Below, one piece after another: positions 36,501-47,056 of a stretch of 64,000 nucleotides of DNA (within the stretch, counting starts at the first letter, position 1; every line of letters begins with the position of its first letter). Source of the stretch: Citrus sinensis (lineage: Eukaryota; Streptophyta; Magnoliopsida; Sapindales; Rutaceae); the NCBI RefSeq assembly GCF_022201045.2, contig NC_068558.1, positions 48,835,501 to 48,899,500 on the forward strand, given 5' to 3'. The position numbers and the translations under genes were made by a program. Under the pieces are notes generated by a model, which saw only the letters and a list, made by a program, of their open reading frames with translations, did not search any database and had not been told where the DNA came from.

Positions 36501-36661
36501 CCGCGAAGAAGGCCACCGGCTTCAACGGCCACGAGCATGAAGTAGGGGAAAGAACTTCTAGAGACAAGTAACGTGCCGTCAAGATCAGCGGCGATCGAAC
36601 CGTATGCCGACCCGTTACACTCCGTTATTGGCGGAAACTTCCGGCCCGGTTTATGACTCAT
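33571..36661 (-). CDS. GPAT4: Bifunctional glycerol-3-phosphate sn-2-acyltransferase/phosphatase (GPAT4/GPAT8 type)
   Basis: Three exons, 36354-36661, 35836-36148 and 33571-34449, encode 499 residues. N-terminal HAD phosphatase domain: D26-L-D28-G-T (motif I), a membrane segment around residues 40-75, and GDRQTDHD at 194-201 (motif IV acids). C-terminal acyltransferase domain: N308-H-R-T-P-L-D314 (NHx4D, motif I), [10 protein letters not shown] (motif III) and IVPVAV (motif IV). Known: land-plant GPAT4/6/8 transfer omega-oxidised acyl groups from CoA to sn-2 of glycerol-3-phosphate on the ER and then remove the phosphate, giving 2-monoacylglycerol cutin precursors. Both active sites look intact. 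Sequence features (start [14 protein letters not shown], end [15 protein letters not shown]) fit GPAT4/GPAT8 better than GPAT6. Intron 2 contains a hAT-like MITE. With CYP86A it supplies consecutive cutin steps within one 13-kb neighbourhood. Confidence 0.95.
34916..35529. mobile_element. hAT-like MITE (614 bp) inside GPAT intron 2, perfect 8-bp target duplication
   Basis: The ends are TAGGGGTGGGCA and TGCCCACCCCTA, perfect 12-bp inverted repeats. They are flanked by ATATTAAG at 34908-34915 and 35530-35537, an exact 8-bp duplication. Both subterminal regions are packed with GGTTCGGTT/AACCGAACC words in opposite orientation, probably transposase-binding repeats. There is no coding capacity. 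It lies in the intron between the phosphatase and acyltransferase halves of the GPAT gene. Confidence 0.93.
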
Positions 36662-39600
36662 TTTCTCGGACCACCCGTTAATTTATGTTAACGATTAATT
36701 CTACCTCTTTCTAACTGAAGCTGAAGCTTCTTTTATCTCTCTTTAGTTTTGCAGAGCCAAAGACACATGGAGGAGAGGACTGATTAGTGGTTAAAGGAGA
36801 GGAGAGGTAGCGCCAGTTTTAAATGAGGGCGTTGAAGAGGTGAAATTACGTAATTGGGCTTTCGACGGTGTGCGAGTACAACGGTTATTTATGAAGTCGA
36901 AATTTGACCTTTTTGAGCTTGTAATCGTAAATACCACTCTCTTGTTATCATGCATTTTATTTTAGATTAATCTTTAAATTCATGAGTGAATTGATGAATT
37001 ATCGTGATCAAGTTGATAATATCACGATGATCAACGGGAAATAATTAATAAATTACTTTGCTGGTACTAAATGGACATGGTCGTCAACGGAACATTATAT
37101 GTTGTTAATTATTGTTGGCCGTTGGATGATGTTAATTAGTAAAATATATATATATATATATATTGTAATAAAATTTATCTTGTTAGTTGGAGTAGTTGAA
37201 GCCTTGAAGAGCTCAAGAAGTCTTTTGCTTTTTATTGGTGGCCTTACTTTCTTAATCTATGCCTCAATTACTTCGTTTCAATACTTTATATTTGACGCAT
37301 AGCTTGCGTGTAGTATTTAATTTCCTTTTCCTTTACGGGTTTGTTTAGTTTGGCTAGCTAATCCCTAATTCCATTTTGACCAAAAATTTTCCCTAGCCAG
37401 TCAGAAAATTCTTTAAATTGTATTTTATTTTTTTTTTTAATTTGAAAATTCTCGGATTAAAAATATTTTAACTACTTACTTCGTATATGAATTTCGCTGC
37501 AATTAACTTGAAAATTTTTTCCTCACCAGAGCACAATTAATTCTGTGCAACAAATAATCTCAACCTAATTATTGCGTACTCTAATTCATTAACATTTATT
37601 TAAGACACTTTTATAGATGAAAACTAACAATTATTTTGGATAATGGGAATCTTATATATATAAGTATTGATATAAGATATGTTTATTTCGATTGAAATGC
37701 CGACATTTTCAATGTTGGTGCGAGCTCATCGACTCGTGTTGATCCATTTAATTCATATTTGAGTTATTTATGTATTTGTACATAAAAATCAATAACGCTA
37801 AATGTCCTAGGATAGTCACTATTAAATACATGAGGAAATGGTAGCTAATTTTGCATGTTTAATTTACACCGCAATAACGATTCGCACATGTTGGATCCTT
37901 ATGTTTCAAGCAAGTGCTTTATTGGTACTGCCTTAATTGAATGGATGACTGCCGCACAATTCCTTAAACTATGTCTCCTTCAAATCATAATTCACGTTAC
38001 CCATTTTCATTAGAAGCCGCAATTTTTGGTTTAAGACTTTATTAAGGTAGATGGATATGGGTTGGGTTCCATTGATCTTCCTCTTTGTCAGATTAAAAGA
38101 CCAAAATCAGAGGGTTCTTTTTATGGGATATGGCGAATTCAAAATTTCATCCAAGGAGAAAGAATTTTAGTTAATGGGTGGATTAGCATTTAGCGAAAAT
38201 TGGTTGAGAGTTGATACAAAAGTTTAATGGCTTTGCTTTCATACAATAAATGAGCAATCAGGCACATGTGGAGGGCCTTCAAGTTTGGTTAATGCAGCGG
38301 CCACCAACCTCAACAATAAATTTGCACTCTTACTAATTATGGGTCTGTACTTCTTTGTTATGACCGGGCGTTTCGCAAATTGGACTCCTATTGATTGAAA
38401 GTTTAATATTAATTTATTAAAAATATGCGTTGTTATTTCAAAATAATGTCTTACATTATTTAGAGAAGAGAGTACAAATTGGTTTATATTTAGAAACTAA
38501 ATATAGTGAGATAATAAGCACACTAAGAGAAGGCTGGTACACACAAAACCTAGCAAAAGAGGAGCACATCCTTTCGGAAGCATGATATGTATATATACTA
38601 TAAAATATACTTACTCATACATGATTTAATACTACATTGAGAAACTAGCTAGCAAGTAGTATACCAAGCAAATATATATGTAACGTATATATGTATATAT
38701 ATATATTCTAGACTTGAAAGGGACGGTTATGAGGACTATCTGGTGGTAGGTGCAGCGATAACAGAAGTTCCACGGAGACACCATTAATTAAATTGACATG
38801 ATCGATCATGTTAATCTAGTAAAAAAAGGTTCACTCACCAGGTGGTTCTTGGGTTTCTTCTTGCCGTACATGATAGCATGCACGAGTCGCAAAGCTCGCT
38901 CGCTCGCTCGCTGGATTGCTGCCTGTCCCGTGCCAGCAGTGGTGAATGGTTGTCAAAACAACTTGCGCCCACAACTTTAAAAATAAATAAATAAACAAAA
39001 ATCTGTCAAACGGAACTTATAATTTAAGCTTTTGGGATGATCAAAATTTATTGGTAAGAGTCATAGCAATAGGAAGGAGTAGAAATTAAAATTATGCTGT
39101 TTAATTAATTCCATCAATGTGGCAATATGTATATTGGTAGAGGAGAATTCACACACACACTTTTACCCGAGCGAACATGGGAGTCATGAAAATAAGCATC
39201 TCTCTTGGCATCAATCAATCAGTTGCTGAGAAAACATCACAGACAAGCACAAACGGTGATGTGATTATAATATTAACCTGATGAGCTGAGATACCAGCAC
39301 CGCAGTAAACACGAACAAAGATGGTGCCACCAAGTAGAAGGCCCAAGCACTGCCCTGATTCTGAACACCAACAGAGAGGAGCACGTGAGTGCTTTCACTT
39401 CAGATTGATGCTGGGAATTCACGCCCCGCCCATAATATACGTTGTACACAATTAACACCGATGTAAAGCCGCATGAAAGTGGCCATGAACTCAGCATTTA
39501 CTTCCAGCTCTATAGAAAGACCATGAGTCCATGACTGAAGCTCAGAAAGCTTAATTAATGAGTGGAACACGTGGGCCGTGTTTTGATCCTTTTTCAGTCA

Positions 39601-41912
39601 GTATTACTCATTATCTGTTTATATATATCATGCTACGCTGATGCTCTTTTGTATTTTTTATTTTTTTATGGTAAAGCAGCACCGTTAATTAAAGAGCAAA
39701 ACTATTATTTCTCGTCACTAATCAATAAGATAGGCCATGTGCTGGGTGTACTCTCTTCTTGGATTGTAGAGGCACACCAAACAGCAGTCTTGCAGCTATT
39801 GCTGTTCGGTTCTTCAAGAAACGTGAAAGTGCTTTTTGACGTAGGGGTAGGAGAGTTCAAAACATGAGCTTAATGATGGGTAGCTTGGTTATGGTTATTA
39901 GCAGTGTCAGTAGGATAATACCCAAGCAGCTGGTTTAAAGGCTTTTGCACCACTGGAGCTGTATTACCACACACAAGAGCAGCACCACCCGGCGTTGTGT
40001 TACAAAGAAGCAAAGAAGAATTGCAAGGAGTAACACTGTAACAGGCTTCACATGGTTTTGCACAAAATACATGATATCATTGTAAAGCTTTCTCATTTGT
40101 GCAAGTTCCAAGTCGGCATTGAAACACTGTGGCTTGGATTATGGGCCAACATAACCCTGTTGGCCCAAATTGACATCGGCTGGAACCAAAATCGTAACAG
40201 TGACGAAACCGAAAGACTCCATTCAACGGGCCCAAGAAAACAATTGACCTTCTTGGCCCAAAACTGTTCTTATTTTCAATTTTTTAAGGTACAGGTGTTG
40301 TAAGGAAACCGTAAAAGTCAAAACGAAAATGGAAAGAAGTAAAATAGCGTTGAACCGTTGACTTTGATGTAATGAAAGAGCGAAGGAAGGCAAACGGTAA
40401 ATAAAACCTATATTTGAAAATTAAAAGAGGATACTGTATAATTTATCTCTATATATATATATTTATTTATTTATTTATTGTACAAAATGATAATACTCAT
40501 AGGAAAAAACCTGTGGTGTAACTGTAATACTGTGCCACAATTACATTCAGTCGTTGAATGTTAATAAACCCCACCAATTCAAGTGCATCCAATGGCCGGA
40601 TGCAACTATAGGCTAATCCTACTCATAGTACTGATAATAGGGTCCTTTTAGTAGCTAAATATCATTTTTGAATAGCAAATAGCCAAATAATATGGTAGTA
40701 GTAATGAGGGGAGTTGAGTTCACGTGCGCGCGCTTGCGCTTGCGTTCTGATGTTTCATCAGATCCTCGCGCTGCGTTGTTAAGACAGCGCACTACTTTTT
40801 GACACACAAAATCTTCCTGTAAGTAAGAGAGCAGATCTTTTTTTAACTTGTTTTGTAGTCCCATCATCTTTTTTTTCTTATTTTTTTCGTTTAAATTTCC
40901 CCCGTCGCTTATAAATTCTCTCTCTCCCCTGTTTATCCATTCTCAGCTTGCCGACAACCGCCGAATGTGTCTCTCCAATTCTCACGAGTCAACATCTCTT
41001 CTCCAAAGGTACACGACGTCGTTCATTCATTCTTTCTTCTTTAAGCTGGTTCTCTTTTATTTAATTGTCATGTGGAATTTTAGTTCTGCGTGTTTGTTCT
41101 TGCTTGCTCGAAGATGCAGGAAAGTAAGACGAGAAGCTGTTGTCATTTGTTTATTTATTAATTATTAGGTTTCAGCGATTGTATGTAGGACTTGTTTGGC
41201 TACTGAGAAACTGTAGGTGATGACGGAAATTGAAGGAACTTAAATTTTCACTTGTCAGGGTGTTTGACGTTTAGGACATGAGATCCGGAACGTTGAGATT
41301 AGCCCAAACATAGGGCCATATTACTATTTTGTATAGTCTAGTTATTAAAATAGTGTTTTTTTTTAAAAGTCTTTTAGGATTCAAATACCACCCACCGGGT
41401 CAAATAGGTTCTAACAAAATGTTAAACTACCGTCAATCCAGAAGCTTAAACTCGTGGGAAAGAATAAACAACAGCAGTTATAATCATCTATACTACCCTC
41501 TAATAACATTCAAAGTGGATTTGGGACTTGTCTTATAGCCTTCTTGTTCATGGAATCTCGCATTTTTTTCCTCCGAAAATTAATGCAATAATTTTCCATA
41601 TACATGTGTCTGAAGTGATCTTGCTGAAATTTTTGACATTTCTTATTGTTTTGACTTTACCAGCTCGATGATGCTGCTTAAGAAACTTTATGATAACTGC
41701 TGTTGATATCAAGGTTTGTGGAATTGGAAATTTGCTATGCTGGCTTGTACATGGAACACTATTTAAGTTCTTTAGCATCTCAGTGGTTTAAGAAGGTTTG
41801 TTGTTTGACCTGCTGAGTTCAGGATTTTGACCTTTGGAACTGACGATTGCATATCTTATGCTGAAAAGGACCTCTATCAGTACTTCTCTTGGTGGTTCAA
41901 GTATATTGTCTA
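36662..41912. other. Intergenic between GPAT4/8 and the SKP1-like gene
   Basis: The left part is the GPAT promoter and leader; the right end (about 40,870-41,912) is the CT-rich promoter and intron-containing 5' UTR of the SKP1-like gene. Between them no complete gene is seen; a patch of possible exons at 38.8-40.1 kb is listed separately. Short TA and (GCTC)4 repeats occur near 37,145, 38,690 and 38,897. A PIP1 aquaporin sits at this place in Arabidopsis as I recall; I do not see one here. Confidence 0.5.
38850..40050 (-). pseudogene. Unresolved possible exons or gene relic
   Basis: Three minus-strand pieces look more protein-like than their surroundings. The piece at about 39,278-39,361 sits between a CAG acceptor and a CAG|GTTAAT donor and reads AFYLVAPSLFVFTAVLVSQL, a membrane-helix-like segment. 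About 39,870-40,050 reads a Cys-rich frame (PCEACYSVTPCNSSLLLC) ending QATHH-stop. About 38,860-38,980 is GC-richer and open. I could not join them into one consistent gene or recognise a family: the stop near 39,870 precedes the helix piece, so they cannot all belong to one frame. This may be one small membrane-protein gene with unusual introns, two fragments, or chance. Confidence 0.25.
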
Positions 41913-44906
41913 ATGTCAGAAGTTGATATGGCTGTGATTAAGCCTGAGGTATACTCTTTGATGTTCTATGAACTGTTTCTGCCGTATAATTCCATAAGTG
42001 AAAAATCTCATTTTGTTGGACAGTTTGTTTCCGTGGTCTTGTCTGCATGTTCTCGATATGTCAAAACTGACTTTTATGCTATCATGTGCATTTCTTAGAT
42101 GATGAAGTCATACATCTGGCTTCAGACAGCAGATGGTTCCATCCAACAAGTGGAGCAAGAGGTTGCCATGTTTTGCCCCTTGATCTGTCAAGAAGTTATA
42201 CAAAAGGGCATGGGATCATCTAAGAACTATGCTATATCTCTTCCACAACGAGTCAATCCTGCCATGTTAAGCTTAATTCTTGATTATTGCAGATTTCATC
42301 AAGTGCCAGGCAGTTCCAATAAGGTGCAATATGTTTCCGAATTGTCATTTTCCTTTTCCTTTGGTTGATATTTTCTCTTGCCATTAAAATTGGCATTTTC
42401 ATTCTGTTTGTAAAACATATAAGTCAGGACCAATTTTTTACCATGTTCTGGGGATTTAGTCATTTTCACTGCTTGTTGTTACTTTGGAAGGTCATAAGGT
42501 TAGGGAGGGCCAACTGTTTGGAGCATATCTTAGTTTAAGTGTTGGACCATCTATTTACTTAAAACTTTTCCTTTTGTATTTGTAGGAGCGCAAGTCTTTT
42601 GATGAGAAGTTCATTCGAATGGATACCAAGAGGCTTTGTGAGTTGACATCTGCTGCTGACAGTCTTCAGTTGAAGCCTTTGGTAGACCTTACTAGTCGTG
42701 CACTTGCACGAATTATTGAAGGGAAAACCCCCGAAGAGATACGTGAGATATTTCATTTGCCTGATGATCTTACTGAGGTGTCTGGTGCTTGTGGGAATTG
42801 TGTTTGCTTAGCAAGCTGTTTTTTCATTTGTTTATAATTATAACGTAGATACTATTCTTCAGGAAGAGAAGTTGGAGCCTCTGAAAAATACAACTGATGA
42901 TCCACGGATTCGACTTCTGAACCGATTGTATGCAAAGAAGAGAAAAGAACTGAAGGAGCGAGAGAAATTAAAGGTGGCTGTGTCAATTTTTCTTTTTTCT
43001 TTTTTTGCGTTCTTTAGACCTTCATCTTACATTCTCTCCAAGTTTGCATTTTGACATGAATTTGCATAGCAAATCAAATGCATGTCATTTGCTAAATATT
43101 AAACTTATAGGACGTGTGTGTTGGGATTACACTTATCTGACCCTTCATTTGTTTCAGAATGTTGAGTCTGAAGAAGAGCGTGTGGATGAGCGTTCGGTTG
43201 ATGACCTTTTGCAATTTATTAATGGAGGCGAAAGAGGTATTATTGGTTATTGTTTCTACTGTACTCTGTATGCTTAATTTTTAGTGTCATCTTTTTCTTT
43301 TTTGCCTCTTTCTCTGTTGTGATAAAACTTTTGCTACTACATAAACAGTCAGAAGTACATTGGCCAGCTTAAATTAGCAGAAGAATTCTTCACGTTTAAA
43401 TATAAAATTGCAGCTAAATGTTATTCACACACACACACACACACAATGATGTAATGCTTTTCTTTTCTATTTTCCCCTTCTCCTTATGAGGTTTTATTTG
43501 AGTTTGGGGGTTAACCTACTTGATTGAGTAACAATATGGTGGAAAATTTGTGGCTTCAGCCTTTTCATAATTAGACATGTATACATACACGCTGACATAA
43601 TTTATGTCATGAAATTTATCTGTTAGTACTTCCATGAAATATTTAGTGTTAATAGATTCCTATATTACTATATTTGATGCCCACATGTATTACAGCCTCT
43701 TAGTCTTCCTTATTCTGCTCTACTTCCTCCTGAACCTCAATGCTGGTGTGAAATTATTTCTGACAGATTCTAAGGGGACTAAATCTTCCAAAAATAAAAA
43801 GAAGAACCAAAGGAAAAAAGATCAATTAAAGGACACTTGTCCAATCGAATCCATTAAAACCGATAAACAGGTCTGATGGCTCTTGTACTATTTCTTTCAT
43901 CTTCTTTTGTGATCGTCATTAAATCTTGAACACATGCTGCGTTAAATAGTTTAGGTATTGATTCTTTTCACATGCCATAGGAGTCAAATGGGCTTAATTT
44001 CGTATGTCATAGCGCTGAGGTTGGTAACAAATTTTCTACTGATCTTGGAGAGACGTCAAATATGCAAAACATGGAGGATGGCATTTTTGTAAGAAAGGTT
44101 GACTTTGATGATGTTGATATAGATGATGAGATTGATCCAGCATTGAAGGAAAAACTAGATCGGTGAGGCTGTGTCCCTCGGCTATGGAGTGTACTTGTAG
44201 ACTCTACAAACTTTATCTATTTGGATCTCCTTTAGAAAAGAATCTTGATCTCTTGCATAACATAAAATGTAGGGAAGTGGAAGACTTTGCCCGCAGACTG
44301 AATTCAGATTGGCCTGAAAGGATGCAAGAGATTCTATCTTTGGGTCATGATATGAAGCCTCTACGACATTCCACGAAGGGCAATGGCACCATAAGAAGAT
44401 ATGCAAGTATGTTAACTATTCTTTATTTATTTTCCCTCTATTATACAGTTACGTGATATAGTTTTTCTCTGTTTCCTTTTGGATCAATGTTAATATGTTA
44501 TTATTATTTTTATTCATTTTTGTGCCTGTGTGTGTCTGTGAAAATAGTGTCCTGATTTCTTTTGGGAAGTATGAGATTGTTGAGTAGATCCTACTTTCTG
44601 GGTCTTGTCATTGTGTAAATAGGTAATCTGTTCTGTAATTGAAAGTTGGAACTTTATGTTATAATTGTGACATGAGTCTGTCAACTTACTGTTGTGTCTC
44701 AGTCTCACTCCCACCTTACCCTCATCCACCAGAACGCAATTAATTAATTTTTCCTTTCAACTTAAGAGCCACAAATTTGCAGATAACTTACTCTTTAATG
44801 ATAATTACTTGTTGATCTATCAGCTAGAAGCAACACTGTACAGTATGATTTAGAACAGCAACCATTTGAGCGGTTACCATCATATCCCACATTACTCACA
44901 AAGTAA
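41913..44906 (+). CDS. ASK21: SKP1-like protein with long C-terminal extension (ASK20/ASK21 type)
   Basis: Nine coding exons: 41913-41948, 42099-42323, 42586-42777, 42863-42973, 43158-43236, 43767-43870, 43981-44162, 44273-44406 and 44824-44906. They encode 381 residues. The SKP1 N-terminal BTB/POZ-like fold covers about residues 13-85 (SYIWLQTADGSIQQVEQEVA). The SKP1 C-terminal domain with LCELTSAADSLQLKPLVDL and KTPEEIREIF covers about 95-150. A long extension rich in Lys and acidic residues follows (for example KNKKKNQRKKD), then EVEDFARRLNSDWPERMQEI. Known: SKP1 bridges CUL1 and F-box proteins in SCF ubiquitin ligases; ASK20 and ASK21 are the unusual long members whose SCF role is less clear. 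At2g45950 (ASK20) lies in the matching Arabidopsis block. The last exon is the least certain part: the frame stays open and protein-like past the stop. Confidence 0.9.
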
Positions 44907-47056
44907 ATTTGTTTGCATGGAGAGGACCAGATCCGGAGCGGAAATGATTTTGTACCCTCAGATCAGCCGAATGGCTGGAACAATTTTGATCAGATGCTTA
45001 CAGAAGGGGTATGTGGCATCTACAGGAGCAGGTATTTTTGTTACTTTGGATCCACATGTAAGTTTTCCAATTTTTTATTTTCAATTTTATTTGGTTGTGC
45101 TTCGGCAGAATGCAATTTTGATTAAAAGGCAAGCCATTATTGTACTTTTGTGGTGGAAAACTAGTAAAGGAACTAAGTTTCTGCAAGCCAGTTTGGCCCT
45201 ATTGTCAAAGCTTGTACCAGCTTGCCTTGAGGGGAAATTTTCTTCCTTTAAACACTGAGACGCTGAGAGGAGAAGAAAAATGCTGCTTGGCTCACATCCT
45301 TTGTGCAACAATGATTCTTTTTTTTTTTTTTTTTTTTTCCTTTTCCCAGGATTTGTATACTTTTTCTATTCATTGTTGTTTTGGTAAGTTTTGCCGTACT
45401 TGCAATGCCTGTACAAATGCAGGATGGTCTTGTCATGGTCCTATAAATGCGCTTTGTTTAGGGTGTATGTGAAGATGTAACAATATGTATGTAGTCATAT
45501 GGGATACTGCTAATGGAAACCGTAGATCCTTTGAAAGGTAAATCCGTGGGATTGCTTTGACAATATAAGAGGCGATCTACTGTGTACAACTGTACATACA
45601 TATGGAGAATTTTGCGATTAGGAATTTAATAACACCGGATGCGGAAGATACAGAGGCGTATTCTATTGAATCGCTGTCTCCCTAACCCGCGTGGCTGCTA
45701 TTTTGTCCGAGTTGTAAAATTGTTGCCCCTTTAAAATCCTCTAAAAATTCTTTCTCAATTATACACCACTTAATATGAAAAGTACATTTTTTTTTTTTTT
45801 GTATTTAACAGACACTTTTCACTTGTAAATCTTTTAATTTCCCAAAATTTTCACTCTTGATACTTTCGTTATTCTGTGTGAACTTTTTTTCTCTATAAAA
45901 TTAAAGCAGTCACTCGTATCCCTATTCTTCTCTCAGTATCTTTTTAAATTATTGAGATTTCAAATCATTAACAAAGATTACATTATTTATTTATTTGTTT
46001 GTTTGTTTTCAACTTTCAACCAAATTCGTAATAGCATAGTGGCTGTGTTGGCTGTGTCGGTGGAATGCTCAAAATTCTCATCCACTCTCGTCTTCTGAAT
46101 GACGGCCATAGCTCAATCAGAGAATACGTGTATTCTCTCCTCGACCGTGCCAGTGCCAAAGGCACGGCTGCCATGCGTCTAGTGAACTCAAATGAGTGCA
46201 GGTAAATATCATGCAGCTTTCATTGGAAATCAGTCGTTTAAGGTGTAGCTGAGGAAGTAAAAGGCAGGGTTTATAAGGCCCGGTACCATCAAAAACAAAA
46301 ACTCTGCCAATTAACATTCGTATAATTTTGGAGCTACATCGTTTATTATTCAAATCTCGTTACCCCTTAAGATTCGGGACTGCCAAAATAGATATCCTCA
46401 AAAAAAAAAAAAAAAAAAAAAAATCAACTACAATAAAAATATTCCGCACACAAGAAAGGCTTGCATCAAAAGTACCCAAGGCTTAGATAGTTTACATGTA
46501 CTTACAAATCTTTTGCAATCTAAGGCTTATGCTCGATTGATTTTGATTTAAAGCCAATTTTTAAGTTAGTTATAACACATCAAGTTTCCGTTCTCCTTTG
46601 TATCGAGTCTTCTCATGGAATTAATTGCAGAAATGAATAGGCTTGATGTGTTATAAGTGATACAGGAACCTTTTAAGGCAGGCGCACTGCAGAGTTGATT
46701 GCCCAGCTACATAATTGGACATCATTTTCAGCTACATAATTTCACGGTGACACTCGTATATCGTTTTTCTTTTTAGCGCCAGGAGGTATACACAGCCTAC
46801 AAAAGTTCATTTAAACTCTAGTATGGGCTTCGCCGAGCAAATGGTTTTAGAGTCCTCCTGCAATTAGTCAAACCGATAGCAAGTGCACCTTGTTCTTTAG
46901 GTCATTCCTGAACTTGAAGGTGTACTAAACTATGCAGCAAATGTTACATGCTTTCCTATAATTTGTTGAACAGTGCAAAAGTATTTGAGGTTCTTGAGTG
47001 TTAACAACTAAATCCATCGTAAAATTACAGTGAGAAATCACCCTTATTTATTATAC
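44907..47056. other. Intergenic between convergent SKP1-like and SPPL genes
   Basis: This holds the 3' UTR of the SKP1-like gene and the trailer of the SPPL gene. Poly-T (about 45,320-45,338) and poly-A (about 46,400-46,422) runs are present. No credible coding exon is seen beyond the possible ASK extension at 44,907-45,010. Confidence 0.5.

Noticed and set aside
43425-43445. (AC)n tract as a regulatory element in the SKP1-like gene
   Set aside because: Ordinary intronic microsatellite with no sign of function.
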